Assembly (NCBI GenBank): GCA_002315565.1
Contig: DCHD01000030.1
Location: 426-34,989, forward strand
Length of the DNA stretch: 34,564 bases
Source: Solobacterium sp. UBA1761
Lineage (GTDB): Bacteria > Bacillota_I > Bacilli_A > Erysipelotrichales > Erysipelotrichaceae
Reading direction: 5' to 3'
Below, one piece after another: positions 1 through 6,050 of the stretch (position 1 is the stretch's first letter; each line of letters starts with the position of its first letter). A program made the translations under genes and the position numbers. Below the pieces are notes generated by a model. That model was not told the origin of the DNA and searched no databases. It saw only the letters and a program-made list of their open reading frames with translations.

Positions 1-272
1 GGTTGCCAGATTCTTAAAAAATCAACATATGAACCTTTTAACCAGCGGATGGAATGAAGATATTGGAGTTCATCTTCACTGAAACGAAGAGAACAGTAGA
101 GTCTGATCTGTCTTTTTATTTCCTTGACTGTTTCTTTTTCAAAGTGGACATCTTTGTTTCGACATTTGAATGTCCAGGTTGTCTTGTAGTCTGAAAACTG
201 ATGATAGATAGCCTGACCCATTGAAAATTTATACAGGTCAGTGTCAATAAGTGATGTGATTATCTGTTCCAT
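1..272 (-). CDS. pncB: Nicotinate phosphoribosyltransferase, N-terminal part (cut by window edge)
   Basis: This is the first 90 residues of a protein that runs off the left edge of the window. I translated it by hand from the ATG at 272-270. The N-terminal stretch LIDTDLYKFSMGQA is the characteristic opening of nicotinate phosphoribosyltransferase, the enzyme that makes nicotinate mononucleotide from nicotinic acid and PRPP in cytosolic NAD salvage. The start is one base after the pncA stop codon, and an AGGAG ribosome site lies inside the last pncA codons, so the two are translated from one message. It is the third gene of the nrtR-pncA-pncB operon, which supports the call because PncA makes its substrate. 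The catalytic histidine region lies outside the window and cannot be checked. Confidence 0.88.
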   Translation of the reverse strand, partial: MEQIITSLIDTDLYKFSMGQAIYHQFSDYKTTWTFKCRNKDVHFEKETVKEIKRQIRLYCSLRFSEDELQYLHSIRWLKGSYVDFLRIWQ

Positions 273-273
273 A

Positions 274-819
274 TTAGTCTCCTGTTAGTTCTATCTGGCA
301 GCTTGCCATTGTTTTGAGCGCTGCATCATGAAGTTCAGGTGTTACACCGGAACAGCATGATTTATCTACTTTAATTTTAACTTCTGGAAGATATGTTTTT
401 AATGAAAGTGCATTGGTGATGACACAGATATCCGTGCATACTCCGATGAGTTCTATTTCATCTGGCTTAGAGTCTTCGCTCAGTTTAAGGATATCTTCAA
501 CCATTTCTTTTGCACCGAATGTTTTTTTAAGATAGACATCTTTCAGATATCTGCCGTCGGTTTTTGGAGTAAATGGTATTTTGTCGGTAATGTTCCAGCC
601 ATCAGTATTGATCTGACAGTGAACAATTGGAAGGTTTTCTCCTTCATAAGTATTCAGATAGTCACTATCATGAGTGTCTTTGGTGTAAATGATATAACCG
701 TCGTAGTTTTCAATCTTTTCCTTGACATTAGGAAGTATTTCAATGGCTTCTTTTGTTCCAAGTGGGCCATAGATGAAGTCATTCTGCATATCTACAACAA
801 TCAGAATTCTGTTTTTCAT
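274..819 (-). CDS. pncA: Nicotinamidase
   Basis: This 181-residue cytosolic enzyme of the isochorismatase-like hydrolase fold converts nicotinamide to nicotinic acid. The catalytic triad is visible as D10 (VVDMQNDF), a lysine at 98-99 (YLKKTFG) and C132 (GVCTDICV). Metal-site candidates are D48, H50 and H67 (PIVHC). The YLNTYEG...LPIVHC stretch resembles other Firmicutes nicotinamidases. I chose the ATG at 819-817 because it lies one base after the nrtR stop and has AAGGA about nine bases upstream; TTG and ATG codons slightly further out at 837 and 828 are less well placed. The neighbours, NrtR upstream and PncB downstream, fix the substrate as nicotinamide rather than isochorismate. Confidence 0.9.
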   Translation of the reverse strand: MKNRILIVVDMQNDFIYGPLGTKEAIEILPNVKEKIENYDGYIIYTKDTHDSDYLNTYEGENLPIVHCQINTDGWNITDKIPFTPKTDGRYLKDVYLKKTFGAKEMVEDILKLSEDSKPDEIELIGVCTDICVITNALSLKTYLPEVKIKVDKSCCSGVTPELHDAALKTMASCQIELTGD

Positions 820-820
820 A

Positions 821-1564
821 TTATTCATTCCTTTCAATCATTTCATAGTAATGACTTGGACGGCGGGAGAATTCGGTACATATTTCATCAAGTTCTCTGG
901 CTAGGCCTTTTACGACATAGGTGTTGAAGAAGTATCTTCTGAAATTGGCGGCATCAAGTTTCTTACCGAGTATCGCTTCGTGAATCTTCTGAAGTTCAAA
1001 GACAGAGAAACGTTTTGGATTGGCAAGAAGATTAGAGGCAATTGTAGTATATGACAGTTTGCCGTTTAGTCTTTCAATAGCAGTTTTTATTATTTCTTCA
1101 TGGTCAAATCCCAGTTCAATATCGTCAATAAGGCTGAGATGATTGTTCATCAGTCTGACCTTGGCCCAGAGTATACTTTGAGCATCATCGCCAGCTCTTG
1201 GTGTGATCATGCATTTAGGTACAAGAGCCATATAGGAAACCGATATTACTCTTGTGCGGGGATCACGGTATACATCGCCAAAGGTATAGAGCTGTTCAAT
1301 ATGAACATCCTTTACACCTGTTTCTTCGTATAGTTCTCTTTTTGCGGCATCTTCAAGGGATTCGCAGACATTTACAAACCCTCCAGGAATTGCCCATAAT
1401 CCCTGATATGGTGGGGCTTTTCTGTTGATCAGAAGCAGTTCCAGTTCTCCCGACATATCGACTGTAAATACCAGAATATCAACGGTTACAGAAGGATGGG
1501 GATAACGGTTTGGATCATAGTTTTTCAGATACTCAAGATCTGCCTGTGTCAGTTTTGCTGCCAT
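821..1564 (-). CDS. nrtR: NrtR-type Nudix transcriptional regulator of NAD metabolism
   Basis: This 247-residue protein has an N-terminal Nudix domain (about 25-160) and a C-terminal winged-helix domain (about 170-240) with the NrtR-like segments FSVFELQKIHEAILG and NFRRYF. NrtR proteins repress NAD-biosynthesis genes and release DNA on binding ADP-ribose-type ligands. The gene leads the operon that encodes PncA and PncB. The Nudix box is intact here: G62, E68, R76, E77, E80, E81 and G83 all fit GX5EX7REUXEEXGU, whereas many NrtR regulators have a degraded box, so this one may still hydrolyse a nucleotide. The start at 1564 has a GGAG site. Two inverted-repeat operators lie just upstream, implying autoregulation. 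A pure ADP-ribose pyrophosphatase is less likely given the C-terminal domain and operon. Confidence 0.88.
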   Translation of the reverse strand: MAAKLTQADLEYLKNYDPNRYPHPSVTVDILVFTVDMSGELELLLINRKAPPYQGLWAIPGGFVNVCESLEDAAKRELYEETGVKDVHIEQLYTFGDVYRDPRTRVISVSYMALVPKCMITPRAGDDAQSILWAKVRLMNNHLSLIDDIELGFDHEEIIKTAIERLNGKLSYTTIASNLLANPKRFSVFELQKIHEAILGKKLDAANFRRYFFNTYVVKGLARELDEICTEFSRRPSHYYEMIERNE

Positions 1565-1578
1565 AGTTTTCTCCTAAA

Positions 1579-1593
1579 TGGTCATATTGACTA
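1579..1593. promoter_or_regulatory. Putative NrtR operator 1
   Basis: TGGTCA-TAT-TGACTA is an inverted repeat with six-base arms and one mismatch. It starts six bases after the -10 hexamer of the minus-strand nrtR promoter and so covers the expected transcription start. It shares its arms with the second copy at 1603-1617; the two centres are 24 bases apart. That NrtR is the binder is inferred from gene context. Confidence 0.7.
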
Positions 1594-1598
1594 TTCAC

Positions 1599-1604
1599 AT
1601 TATA
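1599..1604 (-). promoter_or_regulatory. -10 element of the nrtR-pncA-pncB promoter
   Basis: TATAAT read on the minus strand lies 34 bases upstream of the nrtR start. A weak -35 candidate (TTGCAT, 1628-1623) is 18 bases upstream. Operator 2 lies between the two hexamers, sharing its edge bases with the -10, and operator 1 covers the start site. This is a classic repression arrangement. Confidence 0.65.
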
Positions 1605-1617
1605 GTCATACTGACTA
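1603..1617. promoter_or_regulatory. Putative NrtR operator 2
   Basis: TAGTCA-TAC-TGACTA is a perfect inverted repeat with six-base arms. It lies in the spacer of the minus-strand nrtR promoter and also in the spacer of a possible plus-strand promoter (TTCACA at 1594-1599, TATAAT at 1619-1624). A bound repressor could therefore affect both directions. Confidence 0.75.
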
Positions 1618-1618
1618 A

Positions 1619-1624
1619 TATAAT
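1619..1624 (+). promoter_or_regulatory. -10 element of the SemiSWEET-NagZ-MalQ promoter
   Basis: TATAAT on the plus strand follows TTCACA (1594-1599) with a 19-base spacer. It lies upstream of the GGAGA ribosome site (1676-1680) and ATG (1687). The 19-base spacer is longer than ideal, so the -35 assignment is tentative. Confidence 0.5.
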
Positions 1625-1686
1625 GCAATACCCAATGTGAAAATTCTTGTAGTAAACTTATTAAGTAAGAAAAAAGGAGACATTCT

Positions 1687-1974
1687 ATGTCAGAAATACT
1701 GGAAATAGTAATGATTGTAAGTTTTGGTGCATCGTGGCCAATCAACTTAAGAAAAAATATCAAAGGAAAATCTACCAAAGGAATAAGTCTGAGCTTTTAT
1801 CTTTTGATTTTTGCCGGATATATCGCAGGCATTTTTTCTAAATTCATGAATGAAGCATATATGGCTCAGTTTGCAAGCAAGTGGTATGTTCTTGTATTCT
1901 ACTTCTTCAATCTGGTCATGGTTGGACTTAATATTATTGTTTACTTCAGAAACAAAAAACTGGAAACAAAGTAA
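1687..1974 (+). CDS. SemiSWEET / PQ-loop repeat membrane transporter
   Basis: This 95-residue protein has three predicted membrane helices, at about 5-21, 36-53 and 67-88. The first helix and loop (SFGASWPINLRKNIKGKST, then KGISLSF) fit the PQ-loop pattern of the SemiSWEET family: a helix, a proline and polar residue, then a short basic loop. Such proteins dimerise to form a small sugar or solute carrier. The start has a strong ribosome site (AAAAAAGGAGA, six bases upstream). The stop codon overlaps the start of the hexosaminidase gene by one base, so these are co-translated. Together with the glycosidase and glucanotransferase downstream, a sugar substrate is likely, but none can be named from the sequence. 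Confidence 0.75.
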   Translation: MSEILEIVMIVSFGASWPINLRKNIKGKSTKGISLSFYLLIFAGYIAGIFSKFMNEAYMAQFASKWYVLVFYFFNLVMVGLNIIVYFRNKKLETK

Positions 1975-3146
1975 TGAAGAAACTGGCAGTACTGTTTATT
2001 CTTTTGTGCATTGTTCTTGCAGGATGTAAAGAAAATACTCAAGAAGATACAGAAGAAATAAAAGAAGAAGAGATTAAGGAAACAGATGAAATACAGCTTC
2101 TCATTGATTCCATGTCTTTAGAAGAAAAAGTAGGTCAGCTTTTTATCATCAGACCTGATGCTTTGACGACTTCTATCTCTTTAGAAGAAGTTGACAATGT
2201 GAATGCTGATGGAATCAAGAAAGTAACTGATGAGATGAGATATCTTTATACCTGTTATCCGGTTGGCGGATTTGCGCTCTTCAACAAGAATCTGAAAGAT
2301 GAAGAACAGCTGATCAGACTGACATCAGATTTAAAAGAAATGGGTGCAGGCAGAACAGAACCGCTTATCTGTATTGACGAAGAAGGTGGCAGAGTTGCCC
2401 GAATCGCCAATAACGGTGCATTTGGTGTCGAAGTATTTGAAGAGATGGAAGATATAACTGATGCCGATAGGGCAAGGTATCTTGGTAAAACAATCGGAGA
2501 TTATCTTGAAAAGTATGGAATTGATCAGGATTTTGCACCGGTAGCGGATGTCAATACCAATCCCAATAACAAGGTTATAGGTAACAGGGCATTTGGATCT
2601 GATCCGTCAATTGCTAAAGAAATGGTTAGAAGTGTCATTGAAGGAATGCATGAAAGTTCTACACTTACCTGCATCAAACACTTTCCTGGTCATGGTGATA
2701 CTTCGACTGACACACATACCGGTTATGCTGAAACATTAAAGAGCTGGGATGAACTTCTAAACTGTGAAATGATTCCTTTCATTGAAGGAATCAAAGCAGG
2801 TACAGACATGGTGATGATTGCGCATATTGCTGCACCGAATATCACCGGAACAGATGAGCCTGCTACTGTTTCATATGAGATTATTACGGAAAAACTGAGA
2901 AATGAACTTGGTTATGATGGGGTTGTCATTACTGATTCCTGTGCCATGGGTGCCATAACCAAATACTATACAAGTGCCGAAGTATCTGTTAAAGCTATAC
3001 AGGCCGGAGTCGATATTATTCTGATGCCTGAAGATTACTTCAGTGCATTTGAAGGAGTAAAGGCTGCTGTTTTAAACGGCACAATAAGTTATGAAAGGCT
3101 GAATGAATCAGTCTATCGTATACTGAAACTTAAAAGTGAGAGATAG
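1974..3146 (+). CDS. nagZ: Glycoside hydrolase family 3 beta-N-acetylhexosaminidase, lipoprotein (NagZ-like)
   Basis: This 390-residue protein has a lipoprotein signal with lipobox LAGC (lipidated C18), an acidic linker to about residue 40, and a GH3 catalytic barrel. The NagZ-specific loop KHFPGHGDTSTDTH holds the Asp-His dyad (D246, H248), and the nucleophile is D321 in VITDSCAMG. The LICIDEEGGRV stretch (131-141) is the family's substrate-binding motif. NagZ enzymes remove N-acetylglucosamine from muropeptides or other glycans, here presumably on the outer face of the membrane. The gene overlaps the SemiSWEET stop codon and is followed two bases later by malQ, so the three form an operon. 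It could instead act on dietary or host hexosaminides; sequence alone does not decide. Confidence 0.88.
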   Translation: MKKLAVLFILLCIVLAGCKENTQEDTEEIKEEEIKETDEIQLLIDSMSLEEKVGQLFIIRPDALTTSISLEEVDNVNADGIKKVTDEMRYLYTCYPVGGFALFNKNLKDEEQLIRLTSDLKEMGAGRTEPLICIDEEGGRVARIANNGAFGVEVFEEMEDITDADRARYLGKTIGDYLEKYGIDQDFAPVADVNTNPNNKVIGNRAFGSDPSIAKEMVRSVIEGMHESSTLTCIKHFPGHGDTSTDTHTGYAETLKSWDELLNCEMIPFIEGIKAGTDMVMIAHIAAPNITGTDEPATVSYEIITEKLRNELGYDGVVITDSCAMGAITKYYTSAEVSVKAIQAGVDIILMPEDYFSAFEGVKAAVLNGTISYERLNESVYRILKLKSER

Positions 3147-3148
3147 TT

Positions 3149-4618
3149 ATGAAAAGAAGTGCAGGGGTACTCTTACCTATATTCTCTTTACCATCCGATT
3201 ATGGAATCGGAACTTTTGGTAAGGAAGCATACAAGTTTGTTGATTTTCTAAAAAGAGCAAAACAGTCCTACTGGCAGATACTGCCGCTGGGTCAGACTTC
3301 ATATGGGGATTCTCCATATCAGGCTTTTTCCAGTTTTGCCGGCAATCCTTATTTTATCGATCTGGATATTCTGGTAGGTGAGGGTCTATTAAAAAAGAGT
3401 GATCTTAAAAATCTCAACAACAGTCAGTATATTGACTATGGCGATATCTATAACACCCGTTATCCTCTGTTGCACAAGGCTTATCTGAATGGGGTAAAGA
3501 AATGTGCAACTGAGTTTAATGCTTTTGTAAAGAAAGAAAAATGGCTTGGTGAATATGCTTTGTTTATGGCATTAAAGAAACACTTCAATAATGTCTGCTG
3601 GACTGAATGGCCTGATGAAGATGCAAGACTAAGAAAAGAAGAAGCAATAAAGAAATATAAGAAGCTTCTGAAAGATGACATTGAATTCTATGAGTTTATC
3701 CAGTATCTCTTCTATAAACAGTATGAAGCCTTAAAGAATTACGCCAATGAATCAGGTATCAAAATAATCGGAGATATTCCGATCTATGTACCGCTTGATT
3801 CGGTTGAGGTATGGTCAGAACCTTTAAACTTCCAACTTGATGATCAGTGTATACCAAAACGTGTTGCTGGTGTGCCTCCTGATTATTTCAATGCTGATGG
3901 ACAGTTATGGGGCAATCCACTTTATGACTACGATTATCAGAAAGAAAACGGCTACAGCTGGTGGATAAACCGTATAAAGGGTTCCGGCAAATACTATGAC
4001 ATTATCCGTATTGACCACTTCAGAGGTTTTGAATCCTACTGGTCAATTCCATATGGTGATGCAACCGCCAGAAACGGTGTCTGGGTAAAAGGCCCTGATA
4101 CCGACTTGCTTGATGTGATAAAGAAGAAATGCAAAGGCATTGACTTCATTGCTGAAGATCTCGGCTATCACTCAAAGGAAGTGCAGGATATGCTCGACAG
4201 TTTTGCTTATCCGGGAATGAAAGTTCTGATTTTTGCGTTTGACTCAAAAGAGCCAAGTGACCATCAGCCTCATACCTATATAGAAAACTGTATCTGTTAT
4301 GTCGGAACACATGACAATCAGACAGCAATCGGTTATATGGATGAATACTATGGTAAAGATCCATATCTCAATGCAGTTGATTATCTGAAAATAACTGAAA
4401 AAGAAGGTTTCAACTGGGGTCTTATCAGAGGTGGTATGGCATCAAAAGCCAATGTCTTTATCTGTTCTCTTCAGGACTATCTTGGACTTGGCAGTGAGGC
4501 AAGAATCAATACACCGGGAACATTCGGAAACAACTGGAAGTGGAGAATGGAAAAAGGTGCATTGAAACCGGCACTGGCAGATAAGATTGCAAAGATGACA
4601 ATTAAATACCAAAGGTAA
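3149..4618 (+). CDS. malQ: 4-alpha-glucanotransferase (GH77, amylomaltase)
   Basis: This 489-residue cytosolic enzyme disproportionates malto-oligosaccharides by transferring alpha-1,4-glucan segments. Family motifs are clear: GDSPYQAFSSFAGNP near the N-terminus (53-67), nucleophile D289 in RIDHFRGF, acid/base E336 in AEDLG, and transition-state D389 in GTHDNQ. Length is typical for bacterial MalQ. The start is two bases after the hexosaminidase stop, with only a weak purine-rich site (GAGAG), suggesting translational coupling. The gene ends in a strong hairpin terminator. Its presence points to intracellular glycogen or maltodextrin use; no other maltose genes are in the window. Confidence 0.95.
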   Translation: MKRSAGVLLPIFSLPSDYGIGTFGKEAYKFVDFLKRAKQSYWQILPLGQTSYGDSPYQAFSSFAGNPYFIDLDILVGEGLLKKSDLKNLNNSQYIDYGDIYNTRYPLLHKAYLNGVKKCATEFNAFVKKEKWLGEYALFMALKKHFNNVCWTEWPDEDARLRKEEAIKKYKKLLKDDIEFYEFIQYLFYKQYEALKNYANESGIKIIGDIPIYVPLDSVEVWSEPLNFQLDDQCIPKRVAGVPPDYFNADGQLWGNPLYDYDYQKENGYSWWINRIKGSGKYYDIIRIDHFRGFESYWSIPYGDATARNGVWVKGPDTDLLDVIKKKCKGIDFIAEDLGYHSKEVQDMLDSFAYPGMKVLIFAFDSKEPSDHQPHTYIENCICYVGTHDNQTAIGYMDEYYGKDPYLNAVDYLKITEKEGFNWGLIRGGMASKANVFICSLQDYLGLGSEARINTPGTFGNNWKWRMEKGALKPALADKIAKMTIKYQR

Positions 4619-4638
4619 TCTTAAGGATTACCTTTTTT
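4611..4638 (+). terminator. Rho-independent terminator after malQ
   Basis: AAGGTAATC (4612-4620) pairs with GATTACCTT (4626-4634), followed by a run of T. The stem overlaps the last malQ codons. Confidence 0.85.
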
Positions 4639-4645
4639 GTGATAG

Positions 4646-4653
4646 TATATTAT
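4646..4653 (+). promoter_or_regulatory. -10 element close to the MATE start codon
   Basis: Overlapping hexamers TATATT (4646-4651) and TATTAT (4648-4653) end five and three bases before the ATG at 4657. No Shine-Dalgarno sequence fits in between, so the transcript would be leaderless or nearly so. No good -35 was seen. Confidence 0.45.
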
Positions 4654-4656
4654 GGT

Positions 4657-6009
4657 ATGTCAAAAAATGATTTCACTAAAGGCAGAATCCTTGGCCCACT
4701 TGTCAGGTTTGTAATACCGATATTCGGGGCAATGCTGCTTCAGGCAATGTATGGCGCAGTCGATCTGATTGTTGTCGGCAAATTCGGAGTATCGGCAGAT
4801 ATCTCTGCTGTAGCAACCGGTGCTCAGATCATGAACTCTTTAACCCATATTATTGTCGGATTGGCAATGGGTACTACAGTGCTGATCGGTCAGTATATCG
4901 GAGCAAACAAAAAGGATAAGGCAGGGGATATTATCGCCTCGAGTATCGTTCTTTTTGCTGTTGTGGCAGTTGTACTCAGTGTGCTTGTACCTGTGTCTGC
5001 AGGCCTTCTTGCGGATATTCTCAATGCACCAAAAGAAGCTTACGATAAAACCGTATCATATATATCTATATGTGGATCAGGTCTATTGTTTATTGTTTCC
5101 TATAATCTGCTTGGTTCAATCTTCAGGGGAATCGGGGATTCAAAGACACCACTCATCTCTGTATGTATTGCTGCTGTACTCAATGTGTTCGGTGATGTAT
5201 TCCTGGTTAAAAATCTGGGTATGGGAGCAGGCGGAGCTGCAATTGCAACTATCGCTTCACAGGGAATAAGTGTAATCATCTGCTTTTTCATCATCAGAAA
5301 AAGAGGGCTTCCTTTCCATTTTGGAAAAGACAGTTTTAAAAACGGTATAAAAGAAATAATCAAAGAGATTGTAAAACTTGGTATTCCGATTGCTTTCCAG
5401 TCGTTTATGGTCAATATATCTTTCCTGGTAATTGTATCTATCGTCAATTCGCTGGGTCTTACAGCAAGTGCCGGTATCGGTACGAGTGAGAAGGTAACCA
5501 GTTTCATCATGCTGGTACCAAGTGCATTCTCACAGGGGCTTTCAGCATTTGTGGCTCAGAATATCGGTGCTGAAAACGAGTCAAGAGCTGCTAAAGCACT
5601 ACTCTACGGTATGCTGGTATCGTTTGCGGTTGATGTGCTCATCTTCTTCTTTACTTTCTTTAAAGGAGTAGATCTCTGCATGATATTCACCAATGATATT
5701 GAAATAGCAAAGGCAGGAAGTCAGTATCTTAAAGCCTATTCAATTGATGTATTGCTTACGACCTGGATGTTCTGTATGGTTGGTTATTTCAATGGCTGCG
5801 GAGAAACAAAATTTACAATGTTTCAGGGTATACTTGCTGCCTTTCTGATCCGTATTCCTGTTTCAATTGTCATGAACAGAATAACAGACGGCAATCTTTT
5901 CTGTATCGGTCTGGCTACTCCATCAGCAACGTTTGTTCAGATTATTATGTGCGTGGTTTTCTATTTCAGAAGAAGGAAACAATTTCCTATAACTGATGGC
6001 AGCAAATAG
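4657..6009 (+). CDS. MATE-family multidrug/small-molecule exporter
   Basis: This protein of 450 residues has about twelve hydrophobic segments arranged as two similar halves, typical of MATE cation-coupled antiporters. Family features include the opening GRILGPLVRFVIPIFGAMLLQ-like helix 1, MYGAVDLIVVGKFG, and GLAMGTTVLIGQYIGA in the first half; AFVAQNIGAENE mirrors it in the second half. It acts in the cytoplasmic membrane and exports organic cations, drugs or metabolites; the substrate cannot be read from sequence. I chose ATG 4657 rather than the upstream GTG at 4639, because the GTG lies between the malQ terminator and the -10 hexamer. It is followed 41 bases later by the MBL-cyclase gene, which appears to have its own promoter. 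Confidence 0.9.
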   Translation: MSKNDFTKGRILGPLVRFVIPIFGAMLLQAMYGAVDLIVVGKFGVSADISAVATGAQIMNSLTHIIVGLAMGTTVLIGQYIGANKKDKAGDIIASSIVLFAVVAVVLSVLVPVSAGLLADILNAPKEAYDKTVSYISICGSGLLFIVSYNLLGSIFRGIGDSKTPLISVCIAAVLNVFGDVFLVKNLGMGAGGAAIATIASQGISVIICFFIIRKRGLPFHFGKDSFKNGIKEIIKEIVKLGIPIAFQSFMVNISFLVIVSIVNSLGLTASAGIGTSEKVTSFIMLVPSAFSQGLSAFVAQNIGAENESRAAKALLYGMLVSFAVDVLIFFFTFFKGVDLCMIFTNDIEIAKAGSQYLKAYSIDVLLTTWMFCMVGYFNGCGETKFTMFQGILAAFLIRIPVSIVMNRITDGNLFCIGLATPSATFVQIIMCVVFYFRRRKQFPITDGSK

Positions 6010-6032
6010 TTTTTAAATGAATAAGAATCTTG

Positions 6033-6038
6033 TATAAT
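6033..6038 (+). promoter_or_regulatory. -10 element of the MBL-cyclase gene
   Basis: A perfect TATAAT ends 12 bases before the ATG at 6051, giving an expected leader of about six bases. There is no Shine-Dalgarno motif of useful spacing (AGAGAAAG is directly in the leader). The upstream TTG at 6030 overlaps this promoter and is not a plausible start. The -35 is poor. Confidence 0.6.
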
Positions 6039-6050
6039 AAGAGAAAGTTT

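Noticed and set aside
4639..4656. GTG start for the MATE gene
   Set aside because: The GTG follows directly on the terminator T-run and precedes the -10 hexamers, so it would not be in the transcript; ATG 4657 begins the typical N-terminus.
5100..5510. 136-residue ORF opposite the MATE gene
   Set aside because: It is antisense to a clearly conserved transporter, with no start signals, so it is a chance open frame.
6030..6050. Upstream TTG start for the MBL-cyclase
   Set aside because: The TTG abuts and its frame runs through the TATAAT at 6033-6038; the MBL fold begins after ATG 6051.
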